Source of the DNA: JASGTU01 sp963821815 | Lineage (GTDB): Bacteria; Chloroflexota; Anaerolineae; Caldilineales; Caldilineaceae | DNA: 64,000 nucleotides | Assembly (NCBI GenBank): GCA_963821815.1 | Contig: CAWGFG010000006.1 | Location: 1,798,001 to 1,862,000, forward strand | Direction: 5' to 3' | Part shown: positions 27,880-36,277 of the stretch, piece after piece | How positions within the stretch are numbered: the first letter of the stretch is position 1 | Layout of the letters: each line of letters starts with the position of its first letter | Translations under genes and position numbers: made by a program | Notes under the pieces: model-generated | What the model was told of the DNA's origin: nothing | Database searches by the model: none | The model's input: the letters and a program-made list of their open reading frames with translations, nothing else

Positions 27880-27912
27880 ACCTTCCGGAAAGCGAATGGC
27901 TTTCCGGAAGGT
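27880..27912 (-). promoter_or_regulatory. Intercistronic hairpin between binding-protein and permease genes
   Basis: ACCTTCCGGAAAG (27880-27892) pairs perfectly with CTTTCCGGAAGGT (27900-27912) over a 7-base loop. There is no T-run, so it is more likely an mRNA-stabilising or partial-termination structure. Such a structure would raise binding-protein output over permease, a common arrangement in sugar ABC operons. Confidence 0.6.
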
Positions 27913-27978
27913 CAATCGCTTATCCCTGCGCAGGTCGAGCTAGCGTCAGTTCGCATCTGCGCAAGGGTTGCGCATCCA

Positions 27979-29334
27979 TTACTCCAGCGGCTTCACCTTA
28001 TGGCCTCCCGCCACCAGGATATCGTAGATTTCCTGAGACGCGGCCGCCAGGGCATCCTCAACCGTCATCTCGTCAATGGTGATCATGCCCAGGTAGCGAT
28101 CGAGGACTGCTATCACCTCAGGCGACTCCTTGAATCGAGGCGAGGCCACAATATAGGGTGTGCTATCGGCCATGGCCTGCGTCCACCAGCCATACTGCGG
28201 ATCCGCACTCAGTTCTTCATACACGTCCTGGCGGACTGGGATTGCGCCTGCTTTGGCATAGTACATCTGGGCGTCCTTGCTCAGCGCCCACTCCAGGAAC
28301 GCCAGCGCAGCCTGCTTGTTCTCGTCGGGCAGGTTCGTGGGAATACCCATGACCCAGATACCCGACATGGTGAAATGTTCACCAGGGTTGACGCCAGGAA
28401 CCACGACCGCAGCGACTTTGTCCACCACTGCGGAGGAATCGGGGTTCTGGAAGTTAGGCGCAGCCGCGCCCACCATATGCACCTGCGCCAACTGTCCGGC
28501 AGACATCAGTGCCAGGTTATCGGCCTGACCCATATTAGCAAAGTTAGCAGGACCATAGGTTTTACCCAGGTGCAGCCATTCGTTGGCGGCGTCAACCGCT
28601 TCGGGCGTAGCCAGCCCAACCTCCCACTCGCCCGTGTCCGGGTCAAATTTAACCAGGTTGGTTCCGTAGCTAGCCAGATAGGCCTGGAACTCCCAGTCAG
28701 CCGGCGCAGTGCGAATGGAGAAACCGTACATGTTCGGCGGATCGTTAAATACTTTCGCTGCCTCCTCAACTTCTGCCCAAGTCGTCGGCGGATCAATTCC
28801 AGCTTCTTCGAATAGATCCGTGCGGTAGAAGAAAAGCTGAATGTTACCGTTGATGGGCAGCCCGTAGATCTCACCGTTGGGGCCGGAATAGCCGATCTCC
28901 GGGTCCCAGCGCGTGGCAGAGTCATACTCGATCACATTGGGATCCAGCTCGAAATTCGGGTCAATCTCCTTGATAGGTGTGACTAGACCGCCCTCGTAGA
29001 ACTGCACGTACCACTGTTCGTTCAGATTCATGATGTCGAACTCGCTCTGTTCAGCTTGCACTGCGTTGCGCGACTTCTCCAGCATGCCGTTGAACGGTGT
29101 AACATTGAGAACGACCTCGTTGCCCGTGTCTTCCATATATTTGTTGACCAGCGCCTCGAAGCCCGCGAACCACGGCGATTCGTTGATGAGGATGGTGATG
29201 GGCACGAGCTGCTCGCCAGCGGGCGCTTCGCCATCCGAAGTCGCTGGCGCGGCAGCGGGTGTGGCGCATGCTGTGGCTGCAAGCGCCATCATCAAAATGA
29301 CCGTTACGAGAATCCAGCGGTATTTCGCTTTCAT
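27979..29334 (-). CDS. Sugar ABC transporter solute-binding lipoprotein (family 1)
   Basis: The 451-residue protein begins with a lipoprotein signal (hydrophobic core, lipobox LAATAC, C23 lipidated). The family 1 fold is shown by VLNVTPFNGMLEKSRNAVQAE, FDIMNLNEQWYVQFYE and the C-terminal AALAFLEWALSKDAQ. It would capture an oligosaccharide or related ligand outside the membrane and deliver it to the two permeases. I chose ATG 29334 because AGGAGGG precedes it and the signal peptide starts there; the longer frame to 29427 has a polar leader. The ligand cannot be named. Confidence 0.9.
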   Translation of the reverse strand: MKAKYRWILVTVILMMALAATACATPAAAPATSDGEAPAGEQLVPITILINESPWFAGFEALVNKYMEDTGNEVVLNVTPFNGMLEKSRNAVQAEQSEFDIMNLNEQWYVQFYEGGLVTPIKEIDPNFELDPNVIEYDSATRWDPEIGYSGPNGEIYGLPINGNIQLFFYRTDLFEEAGIDPPTTWAEVEEAAKVFNDPPNMYGFSIRTAPADWEFQAYLASYGTNLVKFDPDTGEWEVGLATPEAVDAANEWLHLGKTYGPANFANMGQADNLALMSAGQLAQVHMVGAAAPNFQNPDSSAVVDKVAAVVVPGVNPGEHFTMSGIWVMGIPTNLPDENKQAALAFLEWALSKDAQMYYAKAGAIPVRQDVYEELSADPQYGWWTQAMADSTPYIVASPRFKESPEVIAVLDRYLGMITIDEMTVEDALAAASQEIYDILVAGGHKVKPLE

Positions 29335-29427
29335 TGTTGCCCTCCTCTTTGTGGGCTGTATGGTTGATTGATTGGAAACCGGGAGTATGTCGCAAGTAGC
29401 TTTGAACGAGAAACCGGAACCGAACAC

Positions 29428-29604
29428 TTCGCAAACGCTTCGTATTTTACTGCATGATCTTGCACGCGAGGATGGATTCTGCGATTCGATGATCTAAAAT
29501 ACGCGATTCGATAGGGAATTAAGAACGAATTGTGCTTATTCAGTGTTTGCGAATCTTAATTTCATTCTAGAGGTCCACCAAAATCTTGTCAAACCATTCG
29601 CAAA
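29428..29604. promoter_or_regulatory. Candidate operator repeats TTCGCAAA around the ABC promoter
   Basis: The octamer TTCGCAAA occurs at 29428-29435 and 29597-29604, and inverted (TTTGCGAA) at 29546-29553. Two copies, in opposite orientation, flank the promoter directly; the third is in the leader. Spacing and inversion suggest binding of a dimeric repressor of the kind that controls sugar operons. No regulator gene is in the window. Confidence 0.5.
29564..29592 (-). promoter_or_regulatory. Promoter of the ABC operon
   Basis: On the minus strand TTGACA (29592-29587) and TAGAAT (29569-29564) are exactly 17 bases apart. Transcription would begin near 29557, some 220 bases before the binding-protein start. 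Confidence 0.75.
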
Positions 29605-30039
29605 TCTGACTCTCAGATATTGTTCAATAGCACAGAGCTTGAGTGCATCATTAGGTGTACGTGGCGGACACGCCGTTTATTCTCGTGATGCTTTTAGTTC
29701 TTGTTACCATGCTAGTTGAGTTCAGACAATGATCGTTTGGGCGGCGCTGTCGTAGCGACCTGTGGCATTGTATCGAATGTATTTTCTTCGCAGTGATGCA
29801 CTAGAGCTGCCCCAAAGCGTCTCGGCTCTTGGGCACTCCACACCAACCGTCTTGTCGGAGTGTATGAAGAGCTTCTGTAGTAGCTGGGCTTACTCTGTCT
29901 TGGCCTTTAGCTATAGCTCCCCCTTTGGGAATAGGTTATAATCCTGCTGCCTTTGCCTAACATGGATTTCTCTGCCGGCGGAAGAGGATTGACCGGCTGC
30001 GCCACCTCTGCTGTCTGCCGCTCACGAAAGGAGTGCACG
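29605..30039. other. Divergent intergenic region
   Basis: No ORF was recognised. A perfect TATAAT at 29937-29942 could be the -10 box of the plus-strand gene at 30040, but its -35 position (tagctc) is poor. Confidence 0.35.
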
Positions 30040-31227
30040 GTGACAACAGGCGAAGATCGATATACGATTGGTGTAATGAAGCTGCCTGTCCAGGGTGAAA
30101 AGCTGGCCGAATTTGACGATATCGTCGATGGAGCTGTGGCAGCCCTTGAGCAGACGCTGACGGATTTTCTACACCTGCGAGTCGTGCTTTTCCAGTTCGC
30201 CGGACCTCATCTCTTGCCCGAGGAAGGAGGGTATTCGGCCCTCGATTTCCTGCAGCTGGGCTTGGCCGAGAAGCTGGAGCGCCGTCTGGATTTTTTACTG
30301 ATGGTTACAGAGGTTGAACTACGGCCTACAGGCCGATCCTACGTGCTGGCACTGCCAAGCCAACTGACAAACGTAGGTATTCTTTCCACGAAGCGGCTTT
30401 CTCCCCGCTTCTGGGGGGAACCACTCGACGACGATGTGGCACAGAAACAGAGTGTCCAGCGGCTTCACCAGGCAATGCTCCACACATTAGGCCATATTCT
30501 GAATCTGCCCCACAGCGACGAGCCGTCAAATCCAATGTACGACATTGAAAAGGTAGAGGATCTGGATTCCATGACCGGCTTCACCCAGGAGCAGGTCAGG
30601 CAGATGCAGCGCAATCTGCCCGCCGAAGCACGAGAAAAAGTAGTACGGCGTCACCGGTTCCGCTTCGCCTTGCGCCAGCTCGTCACAGATTGGCCTGCCA
30701 TTTGGCGCGGTGTGCAACAAGCAAACCCGTTCACGCTCGCGCTGCGGCTGCCGACGATGTTGGCGACTGCCTTGTCAGTCATCATTGTGATCTTCTTCAG
30801 CGCCGAGACGTGGGACGTAGCTGGTACAGTCGAATTCTACCAACTCGTCATCTTTTCGTTGATCGCAATCGTGGTAGCCACAGCCATGCTATACCGGGCC
30901 TTTGGGTTTGGCAGGATCTTCAGTCGCGACCGCATGATCGCCGAATCGACCGTCATCACCGAAGCCACCACGATCCTTAGCCTGTTGCTGACGATAATTC
31001 TCATCTACATTTTCTTTTTTGGCCTTGGCTATTTTGCCACCATAACAATCTTTCCCCAACGATTGATGACGACTTGGCCTACAGTGGATCCGGCGATCAA
31101 GGTGAGCGACCACGTGAAGCTCAACATGTTTCTGTCGGCGATGGGGGTGCTGGCTGGATCGCTGGGCGGGCGCGCCGACAGCCGCCAAATCGTGCGCCAC
31201 GTCCTCTTCCTGGACGAGGAGACGTAG
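30040..31227 (+). CDS. Membrane protein with degenerate archaemetzincin-like domain
   Basis: The 395-residue protein has two parts. Residues 1 to about 215 look like an archaemetzincin: H148-T-L-G-H152-I-L-N-L-P-H158, then N-P-M-Y, matching the HExxHxxGxxH plus Met-turn plan. However, the catalytic Glu is Thr149 and the usual Gly is Asn, so proteolysis is unlikely while the three His could still bind zinc. Residues about 240-385 contain four hydrophobic helices. I chose GTG 30040 because AAAGGAG lies seven bases before it; the frame also extends upstream to 29953 without support. It is divergent from the ABC operon. No relative with this fusion is known to me. Confidence 0.7.
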   Translation: MTTGEDRYTIGVMKLPVQGEKLAEFDDIVDGAVAALEQTLTDFLHLRVVLFQFAGPHLLPEEGGYSALDFLQLGLAEKLERRLDFLLMVTEVELRPTGRSYVLALPSQLTNVGILSTKRLSPRFWGEPLDDDVAQKQSVQRLHQAMLHTLGHILNLPHSDEPSNPMYDIEKVEDLDSMTGFTQEQVRQMQRNLPAEAREKVVRRHRFRFALRQLVTDWPAIWRGVQQANPFTLALRLPTMLATALSVIIVIFFSAETWDVAGTVEFYQLVIFSLIAIVVATAMLYRAFGFGRIFSRDRMIAESTVITEATTILSLLLTIILIYIFFFGLGYFATITIFPQRLMTTWPTVDPAIKVSDHVKLNMFLSAMGVLAGSLGGRADSRQIVRHVLFLDEET

Positions 31228-31619
31228 GGGCCGATGCGATTGTATCCGAGACATAGCGTGCCGATGGTGCACGGGATGCTACTGGGTAAACAGAATGGTG
31301 GGGTTGTACCAGTTAGTGAGAAAAACGTTCGGCTTAAGGAAAGACGACTACCCAGTTTCAAAGCAACGTCACTTGTAAAGGCATGCGTGAGCGGTATTGC
31401 TAAAGTGAAGCCACTATCGGAAACCTGAGGGTATTTCGAAGGCTGGATGACACCGCCCGGTACTGGCTTGCCACAATACCAACAGTCATCTTGCAATTCG
31501 CGCATTTCCAGTTCCGAGATCACGTCCCGACCAAGCTCAACCAATCACTATACCCTTGAAGGCTCTTCAGAGGACGGTTGCGAGTTGCTCTGGTAGCACA
31601 TTTGTACTATTCTTCTTGT
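31228..31619. other. Intergenic, no confident gene
   Basis: A minus-strand frame (31544 down into the membrane-protein gene) begins with a CWYCGK motif resembling a zinc ribbon, but its remainder has no matching second Cys pair and overlaps a real gene. The last 55 bases are homologous to the upstream flank of the pseudogene at 24040. Confidence 0.35.
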
Positions 31620-31982
31620 ATGACACTAGATGATTTGCGACAACTACTGTTGAATCATCCGGATGCCGTCGAAGAGACGCCGTTCGGACCTGAAGCGCTC
31701 GTGTATAAGGTGCACGACAAGATGTTCGGCCTGGTCGCATGGCAGGCAACGCCGCTGAGCGTGACGCTGAAGTGTGATCCTGTGGACGCCGAAGCGCTGC
31801 GCGTACAGTTCGCCGCGGTAACCGCTGGCTACCACATGAACAAACGCCACTGGAATACGATTGTACTCGACGGATCAATGCCGGACGATCTGCTGGCACG
31901 TCTAATCCGTGAGTCGTATATACTTGTGGTGAAGGGGCTTCCGAAAGCGCAACGAGCCATCCTGCTCGACCGTATCGAGTAG
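31620..31982 (+). CDS. MmcQ/YjbR family DNA-binding-fold protein
   Basis: This 120-residue protein has the family pattern: D-x-L-R near the start, PDAVEETPFG, a VYKVHDKMFGL strand, LKCDPVDAEALR, the GYHMNKRHWNTI loop and a final LVVKGLPKAQR. The fold is the CyaY-like or double-wing domain; members are small and uncharacterised, some suggested to bind DNA. ATG 31620 is chosen because the family N-terminus starts there (MTLDDLRQLL); no good ribosome site is visible. A dead copy lies at 24040 in the same orientation. Confidence 0.87.
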   Translation: MTLDDLRQLLLNHPDAVEETPFGPEALVYKVHDKMFGLVAWQATPLSVTLKCDPVDAEALRVQFAAVTAGYHMNKRHWNTIVLDGSMPDDLLARLIRESYILVVKGLPKAQRAILLDRIE

Positions 31983-32003
31983 ACCGCTACTCTTGCCGGT
32001 CAA

Positions 32004-32798
32004 TCACCGCACAGACTCATCCCAACGAATAAGCCTGTCGATATTCTGTGCCAGCACAACTATGGTATCCCAGTCCCATGCAACGATATCCTGCGTATGC
32101 GCCAGGTTGTTGCGCAGTCGTTCAAGCATCTTTGTCGCCAGGTCAGCACGCTTACGCGAAACATAACCTACCTGGTTGCGCAGCCCTTCGTCGCGTGCAA
32201 TGATCTGCGCCTTATCGCCGAACTGCAGGCAATCCAGCAGAGAGGGATTCTGCCCGCGGCGACGCCGCTCTTCCAGTAATTCTTCCGCCTTTGCAAACCG
32301 CGCCGGCGAGAGATATTGCCTCCATTCGTCAGCGGTCATATTGCGCTCTATGAGGCGCAAATAATACAACTCAATCAGCGTCACCATACCAAAAAGCCAC
32401 ATGCGCACCGGGGGATCCTGCATGTCCTCCCGCGTCACAATGGCGGCGACTTCGCCAAATGCGCGCACGAAAGCAAAGGGCGTGTCGGCTAGGTGGAGCA
32501 CCATCTCCACCAGCGGCGTGTTATCCTGAAGAACTTGCTCCTCGTCAAAAGGATGAGCATATTCACCGCAAGCTCCTGCACCTAACTCGTTCAGAATGAT
32601 ATAGCCTGTGACCCAACCATTTTCACGTACTCCAGCATACTCCGCCCTTTGCGATTCCAGAATCGCTCGAACCTTCTCGGCATCCGACCAGGAGTCGAAC
32701 GAGAGTAGTGGCTCCGCAATGTCGCGTACGGTGGTGCCGCGCAAGAAGATGCGTTGCAAGTCGTAGTAGGAAGAGTTGCCGTGGCCAGTTTGTTCCAT
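32004..32798 (-). CDS. CBS-domain-like protein with C-terminal HEPN-type RxxxxH motif
   Basis: The 264-residue protein is not a member of a family I can name. Residues about 15-125 follow the rhythm of a paired CBS domain: TTVRDIAEPLLSFDSWSDAEKV, later NTPLVEMVLHLADTPFAFV and a final IVTREDM. Residues about 130-264 are helical and end in R229-N-N-L-A-H234, the R-x4-H catalytic signature of HEPN ribonucleases, in the usual helix context. CBS pairs sense adenosyl ligands, so a nucleotide-controlled RNase is an attractive but unproven reading. It is convergent with the YjbR gene. No antitoxin-like gene lies next to it. Confidence 0.65.
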   Translation of the reverse strand: MEQTGHGNSSYYDLQRIFLRGTTVRDIAEPLLSFDSWSDAEKVRAILESQRAEYAGVRENGWVTGYIILNELGAGACGEYAHPFDEEQVLQDNTPLVEMVLHLADTPFAFVRAFGEVAAIVTREDMQDPPVRMWLFGMVTLIELYYLRLIERNMTADEWRQYLSPARFAKAEELLEERRRRGQNPSLLDCLQFGDKAQIIARDEGLRNQVGYVSRKRADLATKMLERLRNNLAHTQDIVAWDWDTIVVLAQNIDRLIRWDESVR

Positions 32799-32827
32799 TC
32801 GATTCCTTGAAATCCTAGCCGATACGA

Positions 32828-35722
32828 TTAAACAACGAATTCGGTCATCGATTCAGCATACGTTTCGATAGGTTCACACGTGCAAACGAGATGGCGGTCA
32901 CCATATACATTGTCGACTCGGCTGACAGGAGGCCAATACTTTGAGACGGTCAGCCAAGGCGCCGGGTAAGCCGCTTTCTCTCTTGTATAAGCTCGGCCCC
33001 ATTCATCGCGGGTAACCGTTATCGCCGTGTGTGGTGAACCTCGCAGCACGCTCTCTTCCGCCGTGACCTGGCCGTCTTCGATGGCCTGTATCTCCTGGCG
33101 GATGCTGATCATGGCAGCACAGAAACGGTCCAACTCTTCCTTGGACTCGCTCTCGGTCGGTTCAATCATGAGCGTACCCGCCACCGGGAACGACATGGTC
33201 GGCGCGTGGAAGCCATAGTCCATCAGGCGCTTGGCGATGTCGTCCACTTCAACGCCGAACTTCTTGAACTGTCTGGCATCGGTAATACATTCGTGCGCCA
33301 CAAAACCGTTCTCACCTCGAAATAGCACCGGATAATACGGCTGTAGGCGGCTGGCAATATAGTTCGCATTCAGAATCGCAATATCTGTAGCCATGCGCAA
33401 TCCAGCTGGCCCCATCATACGAATGTATGCATAGGAGATGGACAGAATGGAGGCACTGCCCCATGGAGCCGAGGCAATGGCGCCAACTGACTTACCGCCG
33501 CCCACGCTTGACACCACCGGGCTGTTGGGCAAATAGTCGACCAGGTGCATTGCCACGCCGATGGGACCAACACCCGGACCGCCGCCGCCATGCGGAATGG
33601 CGAATGTTTTGTGCAGATTTAGATGGCACACGTCGGCGCCAATGTCGCCGGGTCGCCCCAGCCCCACCAACGCGTTCATGTTGGCGCCGTCCATGTAGAC
33701 GAGACCGCCGTTAGCGTGCACGATATCGCAGACTTCTACGATGCCTTCTTCGAACACGCCGTGCGTCGATGGGTAGGTGACCATCAACGCGGCTAACTTG
33801 TCACGATGCGCCTCTGCTTTTTTGCGTAAGTCCGCCGTGTCGATATCACCGCGCTCATCGCAAGCCACCACCACAACGCGCATCCCCGCCATGACCGCAC
33901 TGGCAGGATTTGTCCCGTGCGCGGAAGATGGAATGAGACAGATGTCACGATGCGAATCACCTCGATCGCGATGATAGGCGGCAATAGTTAGCAACCCCGT
34001 ATACTCGCCTTGCGAACCCACGTTGGGCTGTAAGGATACGGCAGCGAAGCCCGTAATTTCCGCCAATTCGGCCGAAAGACGGTCAATCAGCTCTGCGTAC
34101 CCCTGCGTCTGCTCCAACGGCGCGAACGGATGCATATTGGCAAATTCAGGCCAAGAGAGGGGCAACATGCTGGTCGTTGAATTGAGCTTCATGGTGCACG
34201 AACCCAGCGGAATCATCGACTGGGCCAGCGACAGATCCTTCTGCTGCAGCTGAAAGATGTAGCGCAGCATCTCCGTTTCCGACCGGTAGCTATTGAATAC
34301 GGGATGAGTCATGTAATCAGATGTGCGACTGCAGTATGTAGGGTAATCAGGTTCCCACGTTACCTGCTCTTCCGGGAGAGCTGCATTACCGTTTATGCCG
34401 AATACGCTCAACAGCGTCGCGACCTCATCCCATGTGGTTGCTTCGTCGAGTGAAACACCCACTGCACCGTCCGCAAAGGTACGAAGGTTGATGCGCTCCC
34501 GTTGCGCGCGCTTGATCAGTTCTGATTGTGAGAAGGGACCCGACGCGATTTTCAACGTGTCAAAGACCGGCGACGTGTTGATCGTGTAGCCCATCTGCTG
34601 CAATTTTTCAGCCAGTGTTGCCGTCTTGGCTGCGACCCGAACGGCGATGCGCTTGAGACCCTTCGGTCCATGATAGACCGCATACATAGAGGCCATGATG
34701 GCCAACAGCACCTGAGCCGTACAGATATTGCTCGTCGCCTTATCGCGGCGGATATGCTGCTCACGAGTCTGCAGCGCCAGTCGCAATGCCGGGTTGCCGT
34801 CCGCATCCACAGATACGCCCACCAGCCGTCCAGGCAAATTGCGCTGATACTCCGTCTTGGTTGCCATGAATGCGGCGTGCGGCCCGCCGTAGGCCATGGG
34901 CAACCCGAAACGCTGACTACTGCCGACCGCGATATCGGCGCCGAACTCGCCAGGTGGCGTCAGCAGCGTCAATGCCAGTAAGTCGGTCGCGATAATAAAC
35001 ATGCCGCCGACATCATGGATTCGCTGCGCAAGGTCGGCGTAGTCATGTATGCTGCCTTCCGTGTCTGGGTATTGGGCCAAGGCGCCGAAATACGTCTCGT
35101 CAAATACGACCTCGCTATGGTCCCCGACGACGAGTTCAATGCCAAGCGCACCGGCGCGCGTCTGGACGACTGCTATTGTCTGTGGGTGGCACTTGTCCGA
35201 AACGAAGAACCTGTTCCCGTTGCTGTGAACGGCGCGCTTGCTCATGGTCATTGCTTCAGCAGCCGCCGTACCTTCATCCAGCATGGACGCATTGGCAATC
35301 TCTAGCCCCGTCAGGTCAGCCACCATGGTTTGAAAGTTGAGCAGCGCCTCCAGTCGGCCCTGGGCAATCTCCGGCTGGTAGGGGGTATAGTGCGTGTACC
35401 AAGCCGGGTTCTCCAGTACGTTGCGTTGTATAACCGAGGGCGTAACGCAACCATAGTATCCCATGCCGATGTAAGAGCGGTAGACTTCATTTTTCGCCGC
35501 CATTGAGCGCAAGTCATCAAGAATGGCCTGCTCGGACATGGCTGCGTCCAGCTGCAAAGGCCTTTTCATGCGAATTGCATTCGGGGCGCTCAGCGATACG
35601 AGTTCTTCCAAACTATCAAGACCAAGCTCTTCCAGCATCAGTTCAATGTCCGACTGCCTGGGCCCGATGTGGCGGTTGACAAAGGCATCTGAGTTGTCTA
35701 GTACAGAGTTCGCTTTCACCAT
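32828..35722 (-). CDS. gcvP: Glycine dehydrogenase (decarboxylating), P-protein of the glycine cleavage system
   Basis: The 964-residue enzyme is the one-chain form. It decarboxylates glycine and passes the aminomethyl group to the lipoylated H-protein. The PLP lysine lies in LHKTFAIPHGGGGPG, and the N-terminus has the typical RHIGP motif. ATG 35722 is preceded by GAGGAG; the frame continues 58 codons upstream through the terminator and riboswitch region, which is not coding. It stands alone: gcvT and gcvH are not adjacent. Expression is controlled by the glycine riboswitch at 35862-36080. Confidence 0.95.
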   Translation of the reverse strand: MVKANSVLDNSDAFVNRHIGPRQSDIELMLEELGLDSLEELVSLSAPNAIRMKRPLQLDAAMSEQAILDDLRSMAAKNEVYRSYIGMGYYGCVTPSVIQRNVLENPAWYTHYTPYQPEIAQGRLEALLNFQTMVADLTGLEIANASMLDEGTAAAEAMTMSKRAVHSNGNRFFVSDKCHPQTIAVVQTRAGALGIELVVGDHSEVVFDETYFGALAQYPDTEGSIHDYADLAQRIHDVGGMFIIATDLLALTLLTPPGEFGADIAVGSSQRFGLPMAYGGPHAAFMATKTEYQRNLPGRLVGVSVDADGNPALRLALQTREQHIRRDKATSNICTAQVLLAIMASMYAVYHGPKGLKRIAVRVAAKTATLAEKLQQMGYTINTSPVFDTLKIASGPFSQSELIKRAQRERINLRTFADGAVGVSLDEATTWDEVATLLSVFGINGNAALPEEQVTWEPDYPTYCSRTSDYMTHPVFNSYRSETEMLRYIFQLQQKDLSLAQSMIPLGSCTMKLNSTTSMLPLSWPEFANMHPFAPLEQTQGYAELIDRLSAELAEITGFAAVSLQPNVGSQGEYTGLLTIAAYHRDRGDSHRDICLIPSSAHGTNPASAVMAGMRVVVVACDERGDIDTADLRKKAEAHRDKLAALMVTYPSTHGVFEEGIVEVCDIVHANGGLVYMDGANMNALVGLGRPGDIGADVCHLNLHKTFAIPHGGGGPGVGPIGVAMHLVDYLPNSPVVSSVGGGKSVGAIASAPWGSASILSISYAYIRMMGPAGLRMATDIAILNANYIASRLQPYYPVLFRGENGFVAHECITDARQFKKFGVEVDDIAKRLMDYGFHAPTMSFPVAGTLMIEPTESESKEELDRFCAAMISIRQEIQAIEDGQVTAEESVLRGSPHTAITVTRDEWGRAYTREKAAYPAPWLTVSKYWPPVSRVDNVYGDRHLVCTCEPIETYAESMTEFVV

Positions 35723-35830
35723 CGTTCTACTCTCCTCGTGCACTGCCGCACGTTCGGTATCACGCACAATAGATGCGGTCTTTGGATCAAAGCCTGTGCA
35801 ATCTCTATGCCGCCGCAATCTGCGTGCAAC

Positions 35831-35860
35831 AAAAAACGGGCACGCATCGTCGCCGCCCGT
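35831..35860 (-). terminator. Terminator of the glycine riboswitch
   Basis: On the minus strand ACGGGC and GCCCGT form a stem around a 13-base loop, followed directly by six T residues. It lies right after aptamer II and 109 bases before the gcvP start, so it is the probable expression platform. Confidence 0.75.
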
Positions 35861-35861
35861 C

Positions 35862-36080
35862 CGCCCTGTCTGTAACCTGAGAGATTTGCTCTGCACCTAT
35901 CCAGCCAGCACAGAATCTGCCCCGTCGGCGCCCATGATGCCCATCATGGGTCTTTCCAGAGTTGCATCCACTCAGCGATCCCTTTGCCTGAGAGTGTCAT
36001 CCGCGCGTCCAGGCGACTGCTACGGACTTGCACCTTCGGCGTTCCGACAGGTAAAGCGCCAACCGGAACCTCTCTCGCTG
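35862..36080 (-). promoter_or_regulatory. Tandem glycine riboswitch
   Basis: Two aptamers in series precede gcvP. Aptamer I (about 36080-35972) shows GAGAGAGG, CGCCGAAGGTGCAAG and ACTCTCAGGCAAAGGGA, with CAGCGA/TCGCTG closing P1. Aptamer II (about 35970-35862) shows CTCTGGAAAG, GGCGCCGACGGGGCA and ATCTCTCAGGTTACAGACAGG. These are hallmark glycine-aptamer sequences, and their position upstream of a glycine-degrading gene fits an ON switch in which glycine prevents termination. A TATTAT hexamer at 36118-36113 may be the -10 box; no good -35 is seen. Confidence 0.93.
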
Positions 36081-36191
36081 AATCTCATCTGCTTTGATTC
36101 TAATGTCGACAAATAATACCATGCGAAGTGCGATAGTGGAAGATCAATTCCCGACCACGATAGGGCAATCGCGAACCATAAATTTTCGTCC

Positions 36192-36277
36192 GTAGGGGCG
36201 GCATACATACCGCCCATCGCGCAAAATCCACCGGATGGTGGACTGCACGCAGCGGGCGAGCCATGGCTCGCCCCTAC
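36192..36277. repeat. MITE-like or REP-like palindromic element
   Basis: This 86-base element has inverted ends GTAGGGGCG (36192-36200) and CGCCCCTAC (36269-36277). Inside are a GGGGCGG/CCGCCC hairpin, a CCACC/GGTGG hairpin and a perfect 20-base palindrome at 36254-36273 (GGGCGAGCC/GGCTCGCCC). It is non-coding. The rest of 36121-36716 shows no gene; it carries the leader of the hox operon. Confidence 0.65.

Noticed and set aside
31029..31544. Minus-strand frame starting with a CWYCGK zinc-ribbon-like motif
   Set aside because: The second Cys pair is missing and most of the frame is antisense to the metzincin-like gene; at most a fragment.
36121..36191. Possible start of another gene before the palindromic element
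   Set aside because: Stops in all frames within short distance; only the riboswitch promoter region is supported.
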